A stretch of 64,000 nucleotides of DNA. Origin: Parachlorella kessleri. Its lineage: Eukaryota > Chlorophyta > Trebouxiophyceae > Chlorellales > Chlorellaceae. Both the position numbers and the translations under genes were made by a program. Of the stretch, positions 1 to 10,500 are shown one piece after another (the stretch's first letter is position 1; each line of letters opens with the position of its first letter). The stretch spans positions 1 to 64,000 of the forward strand of contig BBXU01002596.1 of the NCBI GenBank assembly GCA_001598975.1. Direction: 5' to 3'. Under the pieces are notes generated by a model. That model was not told where the DNA came from. It ran no database searches and saw only the letters and a list, made by a program, of their open reading frames with translations.

Positions 1-190
1 TTGTCGGCTGGGGGCGGGGGGGGCGGCGTCTGGTGGCTTTTGTTTCTTGTTACAAACTGGAGACAGTGTTGGCACGCACGCGCATGGTTGGCCTAGCTGG
101 GCAGGTGTAGGTCAGCTGCAATGGCTGCTTGATGCTGCGCCGTGCCACCCTTTGCTCAGTGTATGGCCTGTGTGGGCATCTCCCCTGCAG

Positions 191-1129
<939 letters not shown>

Positions 1130-1709
1130 TTGTTTTGGTATAAGGTAGTGAAGTAATGGATCGGGCGGTCAAATTTGGATGCAAGGGCAGTGCAAGTCTT
1201 CGTGTGACTGTAGTGAGCACTTCTTTATAAGTCTTTGTATCCAGTTGAACACTGGTCACAAGGTTCATTTTATTTTGTTGTATGTAAAGTTACCCGTGTC
1301 GGTCAAAGCACTGTGCCATAGTGATATGCTGTGCCAGGAGGCCCGCCCGGGAAGACCAAGCGCTTGCATCCAACCCTGTCAATTCCTTCTGCCTAATCCC
1401 CGTGCACACACCTGCCGTCATATAAGTAGAGGGACAACTGGGCGGAGGACAAGTGTAGGTGTCCGAGACGGGTGCTAAAAACAGTTGCATACATGCCAGA
1501 GTCTGCTTCCACCTGAGTTCCGTATGTGATTGTAGTAAGGGCGCTGTCCATAGTACCATAAACATTGATCATGATGGAAATAAGTGCTCAAGGGCTTTGG
1601 TCGGAAGGGAACACGGCACATGACGCACCAAGCCTTGTCCACTGGCATGCCTGTGATGCTACTCCTTCCAGCACTAGAAGCGAGCCACCAGCTAGCCAGT
1701 TCTCAAAAC
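1130..1709. other. Convergent spacer, no gene seen
   Basis: 3' flanks of the dehydrogenase (+) and the RWP-RK gene (-). No frame here has splice sites or homology I recognise. The one motif of note is TGTAA at 1283-1287, a likely poly(A) signal for the plus-strand gene. Confidence 0.6.
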
Positions 1710-2558
1710 TTACTCAGATTCATCATATGATTCATATGTGTGCTTCCGCTGACCATGAGTTTTTTTATATGCTGCTTGCCGTAGCTTCTTGAAGTCCTCA
1801 TCCAGCGGTGCTGCTGGTTCTTCCAGCATCTTTTTCTTCACCTCGTCCAGGACAGCGATGATGCCTTCGGCGTGTTCCTGCAGCAGTCTTGTCAAAGTGT
1901 AGACATATGCGTCTCACTCTCACCCCTGTGCCAGAGAACAGATGCCCTGCTAACCAAAATCCTGGATGCAAAGGTGGGCAGGGAGGTGCAAGCGCTCTGA
2001 CCTGACAGGAATTGATGCATACGCCAGTAAACACACCACTGACACCGATCACGTCACGCAAGTGAGGTCACTTGTGTGGTCGGGGCAAGTGGTTTGGCTT
2101 TGGATGTCTAACATGCAGACAGCTATCAAGGGTGTTAGTGGCTGGGGCTGCCAGAGTACCAAGCCGCTGCGCTTGTTAAGGGACGCACACTCTCCACCGA
2201 GTCTATGAGTCCACCGGGACAGCCTACCGGAGCGTCACGGAGCAGCGTGTGCTCGATGGTGGACTTCAGGTTCTGAACAGACTTCACTTTTCTGTAAGGC
2301 CAGCTGTTGAAGCCCAGCTCCCGACACACAGTCTTGAACCTGGTCACTCCGATATTAAGCTTGCTAGCTGCTCCCTGCTGACTTAGGTGGACCACCCGCT
2401 CAAGGTCTGCCCTTGTGATCCGACGCTGACCTGTCCCTTTGTGCGTCCTGCGCAACACAGACGCAAACCCCTTCACAAGTCTGTACAAATGGCAATGAGC
2501 CGAGCCCTCAATATATTCACCTGATGACGACTTCTGTAACTTGCTGGTCAGAGCTCAT
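1710..2558 (-). CDS. Small RWP-RK domain transcription factor
   Basis: The core exon encodes a complete RWP-RK domain: RITRADLERVVHLSQQGAAS, then a helix with TRFKTVCRELGFNSWPYRK, where SWPYRK stands for the family signature RWPYRK. RWP-RK proteins are plant and algal DNA-binding regulators (RKD and NIN-like types) in nitrogen response and gamete identity. A second exon starting at 1877 after a good acceptor (ctgctgcag) encodes an acidic helix with EGIIAVLDEVKKKM and ends at 1710. The donor feeding it is either near 2237 or near 2196; both are phase 0. ATG at 2558 opens a short exon (MSSDQQVTEVVI, 2521-2558) that joins in frame at 2480 if a 40-nt intron is real. Otherwise the start lies elsewhere. 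At about 140 residues it is short for the family and has no PB1 or GAF domain, so it is RKD-like. Confidence 0.78.
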
Positions 2559-2709
2559 ATTGCTTAGAAGGACGCGGACACAGTAGTGGCGACCGTCTCG
2601 CGACAAAATCGTCCATTCAAACGCCTGCAAAGCCGGTACTCATGGTGCAGTACATAGCCCATTCGCTGCATGTAAAACAACTTGGTTCGTTGGTAGGGAT
2701 AGGGAACAA
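2559..2709. promoter_or_regulatory. 151-bp bidirectional promoter interval (RWP-RK / guanylate kinase)
   Basis: The proposed start codons of two diverging genes are only 151 bp apart, so core promoter and both 5' UTRs must share this interval. No TATA box is evident. If the RWP-RK start lies further downstream in that gene, the interval becomes slightly larger. Confidence 0.5.
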
Positions 2710-5080
2710 ATGGCGTCGGTCCTTATTTCACGCCACCTTCCCTCATTGACGTTGCGTAGCTTGTGTGCAAGGGGTCTTGGCACCGTCGCTTGGAGCTTTT
2801 CAGTGCGAAAGCCGAGCTTTTTCTTGGGGAGGAGCCAGCTCAGCTCCACACAGCACCGCAGGGCAGCTTGTCATGCATCGGCATCGTCTGTGTTAGCAGC
2901 GGTAGAGGAGTCCATTGGGAAGCTGAGTACGAGCCCCACGGTAGGTTTTGTCCCTGCATCACTACGCACTATCTGTCATCACTACGCACTATCTGATCTT
3001 GCTCTCCTGCCTGCAGTTGGCCCCTCTCAACCCCCTAGTTGTAGTCATCAGCGGTCCAAGTGGTGTAGGCAAGGATGCTGTTATCAAAAGATTGCAAGAA
3101 GTAAGAACAGACCTCTTTTTTGTGGTCACTGCGACGTCCAGGTGAGTGCCTTGGCCGCTTGTACTGCTGGATTGGTGCCTGCTGGACTCTCGCAGACCTG
3201 TGGAAACAAATCCCACTGTGTTTGATTCCTTCAACAGGCCGCAACGTCCGGGGGAGACTCATGGGCTCGACTACTTTTTCGTCAGCAAAGAGCAGTTTGA
3301 AGACTGGATAAAAGCCGGTCAGCTACTGGAGTATGCAGTTGTTTATGGCGACTATAAGGGCATACCAAGAGCTCAGGTACAGAACCCTGAAACATGCAAT
3401 TCCCTACTCTGCTGCCTGGGTATGAGTTGTGCCTATGGAGGATCAAGTTGGCTCTTGAGTGCAGGTTGAGGCGGCTTTGGAGAGATGCACCGATGTGGTG
3501 CTTCGCCTTGATGTACAGGGGGCCAGCACCATCAAGAAGCTCCTGCCTGCGAGTGTTTCCATATTTCTGGTGAGCTTGGTCTTGCAGATGCTGGTGCAAA
3601 CCCTGGTGCTTGGGGATGCCTTTGCTTAAATGAAACAGGGAGGGTTGGGCCATATGGTGTCTTTGGTGAACCGTAGGGCTAGTGAAGGTTTACTGGCTGG
3701 CCCGGTGGAGGTCATCTGATGGAAGCCAAGAGAGACTTGTGAAGTAGTGGCAGCCAGTATAAATGATATATCAGGGCTGCCAGCAATCAATCAATAAATC
3801 AAAACGCTTCCCACAGCAGCAGACTGTGCCGTAGATGCGTCGTGTCTGGCGCAAAAAACCTAAGACTATGACACTAAACATACACATTGGGACTTGTGGG
3901 GCAAGAGAAGAGGCTGCCAGCAGGAGGTGATTTATCGCCGATGTTGAGGTGTCTGAGCAATATACCTCCGTGACACCTGGCACTGTTAGGATTGGCAAAG
4001 TTTGGCCGCTTTACAGGTAGCGGAGAGCGAGGCGGGGCTTGCCCGTCGCCTAGTGGCAAGAAAGACAGAGCCTCTGGTGAGTTCTGCCTATGCAGGTACA
4101 TGTCAATGTGTAAAGTGTTGGGGTATATCTTGTTAGCGAAGCCGCAAAGCCGTATGATATATTATTTACAGTGCACTGACTCTCCGGACGCCTTGCTACA
4201 GTCAACCCCAGGTACATCCACTCGCTCCGGTTTCTGTGCGTGCATTGTTGTTGATGGCCTGCATGCTTGTTTATTTGTCCTAAACTCCCAGCTGTGCTGA
4301 CTGACGTCGCTGGCAACCCCCACATTGCGGTCTAACCCTTGCTGTCACGTAAATCCCATCTATCTAGCATGCTGTGCTGCTTTGGTGCATTAAATGGCCA
4401 TTTAGCGTGCTGCGGAAGACAAACCTCTGTGCACCGTTTTTTCGGCAGGATAAGCTGCTGCTGCGTGTGGAGACCGCGCGCGAAGAGCTTGAGCACATAG
4501 CTGAATTTGACTATGGTGAGTTATATTGTTAGTTTGCGGCGCAGCTGGCAGATGCTAAACAAATAGTGATATTCTTGGAACATAGCTGGAGGCCTCCCTT
4601 CTCCCCCGGGGTATGTGACGCAACAGTTTAAATCTAAGCACATGTGTGAATGCGGTAGTGTTCCAATATCTCTATGTGCCATCATCATCTTTCTGATGGA
4701 AGCGTCTGCTGTCCTTAAAACCTTGCGTTCTGCCTGCGTGGCACCTGTCTGGTTGAGTAGGGGCCTTGTTCCCCGCCTGCTTATGCTTGCGTGGTGTGGT
4801 ATTGATGGTGTTGGTAGTGGCACATCTGGTGTCTTACTTTTTGCAGGTCAAAGGGGGCTTGGTTCGTACTGCCACAACCGGTTGGCTACGGCTATTTTGT
4901 TTCCGCACTGCGAAGGCGCTTCTTACCTTGGGACAGTGTGCTGTTGGTGCAGTTGTGGTGAACGAGGATGGGAAGCTGGACTGCACAGTGCAGGCCATTG
5001 AAGCCATTTTGCGGGCTGAGAAGTGCAGGATCTCGCGTTGTGTGTTGCAACCCTTGGTTGCAAGGGTTGTTAAGAAGTGA
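2710..5080 (+). CDS. Guanylate kinase, organelle-targeted
   Basis: Seven exons: 2710-2940, 3017-3141, 3238-3376, 3465-3569, 4017-4076, 4449-4515, 4953-5080, giving 284 residues with every junction in phase. The enzyme phosphorylates GMP to GDP with ATP. The P-loop [10 protein letters not shown] is at about residues 88-97, the GMP-binding segment SRPQRPGE follows, then [14 protein letters not shown] and [11 protein letters not shown]. About 76 residues before the kinase core are rich in Ser, Arg and Ala with few acids ([20 protein letters not shown] at the start), which fits a plastid or mitochondrial transit peptide; this matches the plastid/mitochondrial guanylate kinases of plants. The C-terminus has the usual helix [13 protein letters not shown]. 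The fifth intron (4077-4448) carries a copy of a dispersed repeat. Confidence 0.93.
4245..4362 (+). repeat. Dispersed repeat family B, copy 1 (intronic)
   Basis: About 118 bp inside the fifth guanylate kinase intron. It shares an ordered set of blocks with copies at 5399-5522 and 9871-9985: a T-rich part with tgctgactgacg, then ccacactgctgtctaaccc or close variants, then tgcatcccatct-like ends. Divergence between copies is moderate, so it is an old family. Confidence 0.7.
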
Positions 5081-5398
5081 AGTGCGCAGATCGTGGCTGT
5101 CATTACAGTGACCAGGTTCTCCTAATCCCATATAATCTTGTTAAAATGGCAGGTAGTGCGGATAGAGGAGAGGTAGGGGTGAATCGTAGAGCTCGGAACA
5201 CATTGAAGCCTCGGGTTGCCTAAGTTCTGGCCCTCTTTTTGCCAGGCTGGCTGCAGCACCTCCTGCTTGCATAGGATTCCTGGACCTTTGCTATCTGGCA
5301 TTTTGACTGGACCTGACATCCGATGCTTGCATCTGTTGATGGCGCAGGAGTCCCCCCGTCTGCGCTGGTGTCATTTGCAACAGCCGTAGTTGATTGTG

Positions 5399-5522
5399 CT
5401 TTACACTGTTGTTCACGTCTTCATGCTCGTTCGCTTGTTCCCTATTCCCGGCTTTGCTGACTGACGCAGCTGACACCCGCCACACTGCTGTCTAACCCTT
5501 GCTGCTTCATGCATCCCATCTC
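5399..5522 (+). repeat. Dispersed repeat family B, copy 2
   Basis: Best-preserved copy of the family, about 124 bp. It contains tgctgactgacgcagctgac followed by acccgccacactgctgtct and catcccatct. It is intergenic, downstream of guanylate kinase. Confidence 0.7.
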
Positions 5523-5747
5523 AGATGGGTTGATTGCGGTAGATAATGGAAACAAAGGAGAGATAGAGGTGATGTGTATACGTACTGACAGGGCGGCATG
5601 CAGTTATGCTCTTGGGCTTTGCGTGAGTTAGACAATAAGTAAGCTCAACTCATTCCCTCTTCGCATCCCCTGCCACCCGTGCTACTAAGTTCAGGATGTG
5701 ATGCACATGGCAAGAGGGGCCCCTTCTTGCCTGGGAGAGGCTGTACA

Positions 5748-5799
5748 CCCAGCGTACTGCTAGGCGTACCAGCGGCAAGTTTGAAAAGGATTTGGTTGC
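5748..5799 (+). repeat. Dispersed repeat family C, copy 1
   Basis: These 52 bp recur without a mismatch by eye at 18824-18875. The block includes cgtactgctaggcgtaccag and ends in ggatttggttgc. Similarity continues weakly beyond the core (aagcccaaatgacact versus gagctcagatgacact). Such identity at 13 kb distance implies a recent duplication or an active family. Confidence 0.85.
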
Positions 5800-6498
5800 G
5801 AAGCCCAAATGACACTCTCTGGGACGCCTGCCCGATGCAACGGGCAGTGCAAGCAACAGGCATAAAAGCAGATGGTGGCAAGGGGATTTACCTTGCCTTC
5901 TTGCCTGGGATGCGTTACGCCGCAGGCAGGCGGCTAGTTTTATTGTGCATATTTCAGTCCTTTGGTTCTGTTCAAAAGACACATTACCATAGAAAGGACT
6001 CAGACAGCGTGCTCATCAAAACTAATGAATGATCCCCCTAGATGACCTCAAACAGCCAGTGGCGAAATGCGCAGGCTGCCCCCCATGGCAGAGGCTGTGC
6101 ACCCAGCATATAGCCCCCCATGGCGGCGCAGGGCCATGGCACGCGGAGCAGCGGGACCTTTCCTGATTGCAAACCCCTGTTGCAACCACGAACACGGCCT
6201 CCAGTTCTTCATTGCTGGCACCGATCCCGAACGACTCTGCCTGTCAGGTACCAGTGCATATGCATCATGGCAGGGCGGAGACCGGTCCATTTTGTAGCGC
6301 CGCTTTCCATCCTAGAAATCATACTCCAGACCATCCGATGATCGGCGCGCTACCACATATCTGGTGTATGCAGCTGCGGCGGCACCGGCACGGGAGGGAA
6401 CCCACTCCTAGCAGGGTGCCTTCAGCCATGCCATGCAATAAAAATTGCACTCGTGAACCCAGGTCTTAACCCTGAACTTGTGACGGGCCGCAGGTAGT

Positions 6499-6587
6499 AG
6501 CATGGGTGGCAGGTAGTGCGAGCAGGGAGTGAGAGTTGAGTTGGACTGACAGGGCTGGATGCAAAATGAGCCTGAGTTTTGCCTGAG
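6499..6587 (-). repeat. Dispersed repeat family A, copy 1 (inverted)
   Basis: On the minus strand it reads ctcaggcaaaactcaggc, then gcatccagccctgtcag, then the family hallmark CACTACCTGCCACCCATGCT. It is a mirror partner of the copy at 6721-6827, so the two could form a long hairpin in RNA. Confidence 0.8.
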
Positions 6588-6720
6588 TTCTGAGCCAGTA
6601 ACTCTCTCCGGGGGGGCAGGTATTGTTGCAGTGCAACCTGCGGGTTAGCTGAGCTGGGTTTTACAGGGTGGCATACTACATCCTGGCATACTTGAGGCTG
6701 TCAGCTGAGCTTAATTTGGG

Positions 6721-6827
6721 GAGAGACCTACTAAATCAGATCTCAGGCAAGGACTCAGGCGCAGTCTGCATCCAGTCCTGTGAGTACAGCCCAGCTCTCA
6801 CTCCCTGTTAGCACTACCTGCCACCAT
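6721..6827 (+). repeat. Dispersed repeat family A, copy 2
   Basis: Reads gagagacctactaaatcag, aggactcagg, ctgcatccagtcctgtgag, ctctcactccctg and gcactacctgccacc. It is in opposite orientation to copy 1, with about 130 bp between them. Confidence 0.8.
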
Positions 6828-7599
6828 CAGTAAGGCGTCGTCAATACATCTCCGTACTCGCACATCAGTGCCATTAGCAGGGAGGACAGACTGCACTTCA
6901 ACCTCTCCCTCAGGCTGCTACACATTACAGCGGTATGGTCTGGCAAGCAGACCATCCAGGAGCAGCACTTCACCATGAACAAATTCACCAACTGGCCAGA
7001 AGCCGAGCCAAATAAGCCAATAAGCACGATCCAAGCCAATCGGTATAACAACAAGGATTCGGTGGTTGCAAGATAACGAACTGTGAGCAGTGACACCCAA
7101 CCAACCTCCAACTGCATCCGAAATCAAGTGTTCAAGGGAGGGCAATACCTGCGCACAGGGCGGCTGCTGCACTCTATAATCTCTACTTCGGCCCGTCCTA
7201 AATCGGCTGCGGAATTCAAACAGTGCTCTAGGAGGGCGAAGCGTAAAGCATGAACCCACAAGGTCAACTGGCAGGCGCGATGACCCATTCGCATTCAACA
7301 TCTCAACAGATAGATGAAGCAGGAAACCTACCAGCGAGGAAATAGAAGAGCTCCACACCATGTGGCACCGAGAAAATCTCAGACACCATCTTGTTAAAGC
7401 AGGAACTGTGTTTGTCAAACCCCCTTATGGACCATGGCCCAGCACACAGGATCATCAGGCGTCATGGGTCCCCCTTGGTAGCACATTATGTAAGAGCTTG
7501 GTGAATACTTTTTTGCAGCTCTGCTCACGAACATCTGGCACGGAAAGCCGCCTCGATAGCGCACATTTGCATCAAGTCTGCCAAGCATCAGCGTCGGCT

Positions 7600-10500
7600 T
7601 TACATCGTCATGACAGCCTCCTTCTTCATGCCCAACGTGGTCAGCACGGTTGCCGCAATGTGGGAAGCGGTCAACCCAGCCTCTGCAAGTTGCTCCACCT
7701 GCAATTCTCACCACGTCCAACAATTTCAGCATCCAGACAACTTCAACTTGAGGTGTTAAATATGTGCTGGGGGCCAAGGACGTGAACCATGTGGTCAAGG
7801 TTCCTGGGTTGGGAACGCGCCCAACAGGGCATATGCCTGCCCTTGGCTCCTTCAGCAGCTACCCCCTGCCTTCCTTTAGCCCTACCTGGGTGCCGTGCTC
7901 GATATAGCGGTCTGGCAGAGTCATGGGGCGGAACTTGAGCTTGCCGTCCAGCAGACCCTCGAGGGCCAAGAACTGCAAGCAGAGGGAGGGAGGCAGGCGG
8001 CGGTCGACCGATTCGATCCCTGCCTGATGTGAGGGGCCAGTCAATACAAGATTGTAGCACGCAAGGGCCAGCTTGTCCAACAACATCTACATGACACAGA
8101 AGCAGACAACCCAACTCAGCCGCTGTGAAACCCCCACCTTGGAACACCACTGTTTCCTTACACGAGTCCATGTCAGACATAAAACACGAAAGGGCTCCAT
8201 CCTCCCCTAGTCACGTCCCACACCCACCACCCACATGCCCAACAACCACCGTCCCCTGGGTAACATGTGGCACGCCCACCTGCATCACATGCGCGGCGAA
8301 GCCGCCTATGGAGCCTTCCTCCACCGTCAGCATCACGGGGTGCTCCACTGCCAGCTGCCGGATGAGCTGCGTGTCCAGCGGCTTGCAGAAGCGCGCGTCC
8401 ACGACGGTGGATGACACCCCAGCGGCAGCCAGCAGGTCGGCGGCGGCCATGCACTCCAACACGCTGTGGCCATACCCGACTATAGCCACGTCCTTGCCTG
8501 AGCGGCGCACGCGCGCCTTTCCAACCTGCAAACGCAGGGTGCACGCTGAAGATACGCGGAATCTTCAGTGCACGCCTGTTCAGCTCCCGGGATACCTGCA
8601 GGGAGCTCTTGGGGATCCACACCAAAGCTCCAGACAACCAATGCTTGGTGACAGCCCCAGGCACTTGAGAATGAGCAAGCCGGCTACAATTTCTGCAATT
8701 GGGGACAAAGCACAACCCCCAAAAACAGGTTAGCTATGACAAACACATAGGAGAAGCAGGAATCCCACAATCAGCACCCACCTCCATGGGTGTGCCCTTG
8801 AGGTCCGCCGTGATGCCCTCGGCAGTAAGATCCACACCCACGCCGTTGCCGCGAGGGAAGCGGAAGCAGGACGGCCTGCAGCACTCAACACCTCCAGATT
8901 GCGCTTGGGCTCCTGCACATACCAAGTCACTACTATCTCCAGCATATGAACAGCAAGGGCTTGCCCTTCGCTCCCTTGGCTTCACTTCACACCCAGCAGC
9001 CCAGAACAAAAACGACAGAGGCTGCCACACAATCCCGAGTTGCACCCTAGCAGACCGTGACTGAAGCACGCCGTGCTCAGCATGCTTGCACGGCTAGCTA
9101 AGCGTAACACAGTACCTACGCCGCACCCCTGGCACGCATAGCACCGCATCTACCCTGCTGCCCACCTGTCGTCAATGACGGCCGCTGTGGCCACCATGTT
9201 GATAAGCTCGGCCTCGTCAGAGGGGGCCATGACAACCATGTTGGGCAGGCAGGCCATGTAGGTGACGTCAAAGGCGCCGCAGTGGGTCGCGCCGTCGGCT
9301 CCCACAAGGCCACCCCGGTCCATGGCAAAGCGCACTGCAGGAGCACCAGGGCGATGGATTCTGTGTGCCCAACTAGGCTTCAGCAGAATCAGGCGGGCAT
9401 TTAAACAAGGGCAGCAGTGACCTGGAGGACGGCTTGAGCTTGTTTGAGCTAATGCCACATCAGCAGGACCCACCCAACCACCGTCTCCTCCGGCTCGGGG
9501 GTCCCTCACCTGGGAGGTTCTGTAGGGAGACGTCATGCACGACCTGGTCATAGCCTCGCTGCAAGAACGAGGAGTAGACGGCCACGAAGGGCGTCAGGCC
9601 TTCGCAGGCCAGCCCAGCCGCAAAGGTGACGGCGTGCTGCTCCGCGATGCCCACATCAAACACGCGGTCGGGGAAGACCTGGACGGACCACACAGCAAGC
9701 ATGATGCGTGTGAAACCTCGTGTTGCCAGGGACGCAGCTGCCTTTAATCTCCTTTCAGGGTCAGAATAACCAAGCACCTAGATGCACCTGCCACCCAAGA
9801 ATGTACGGGCGCCAGGGTGGGAAGGGGCCATTGGCTTCCTTACAGGTTGATTCCATCCCTAGACTACACAAAGACAGTAGTTGTTTGCAGCTTGTCTCCC
9901 CTTTCTCATTTTGCCTGCTCTTTGACGCAACTGGCACCCGCCACACTGCTGTCTGACCCCTTCCTGTCACGTGCATTTCCATCTTAAAGACAGTAGTTTA
10001 CAAAGCTATACCCCTACACAATCATCATACTGACATAGAGAGCGCACACTAACATCTGACACCACTTAGCCTTGACCCACCTTTTCAAACCGGTTCATGC
10101 CCGTGCCGCCGCCCATGGCGGCATGGATGCCGACGATGCGCGAGTCACGGCGCGCCTCTGCCGTCAGCGCGTCGGCAAAGTAGTTGGTTAAGGACTGGGC
10201 AGCACTCTGCACCCCAGTTGCAGCACGGCAAGCTTATCACCAAGACTACCTAGATGGATGCGCGCTAGAGCATAGCGCCAAGCTTACATGCAGCAGGATG
10301 AGCACCAGCCAGCCTGCCGCCATGCTTGCGGGCATCGTGGGGACAGGGACAGGTAGTAAGCAAAGGCAGTGCCCCTCTCACCTTCGCCTTGATCTGCTGG
10401 CCGGTGACGGTGTCATACTGTACGACGCCATGCATCTTGTCAGACGCGGTCTCGGCAGGCAGGTAGCCGCGGCCCTTCTCTGTCACCACATGGATCAGAA

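Larger units (their letters stand above)
5081..7599. other. Repeat-bearing convergent spacer, no gene seen
   Basis: 2.5 kb between the 3' ends of guanylate kinase (+) and DXS (-). Open frames here are short, lack coherent splice partners and match nothing I know. The stretch holds copies of all three dispersed repeat families (B at 5399-5522, C at 5748-5799, A at 6499-6587 and 6721-6827). The two A copies are inverted relative to each other. A diverged TE remnant or a UTR could be present. Confidence 0.6.
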
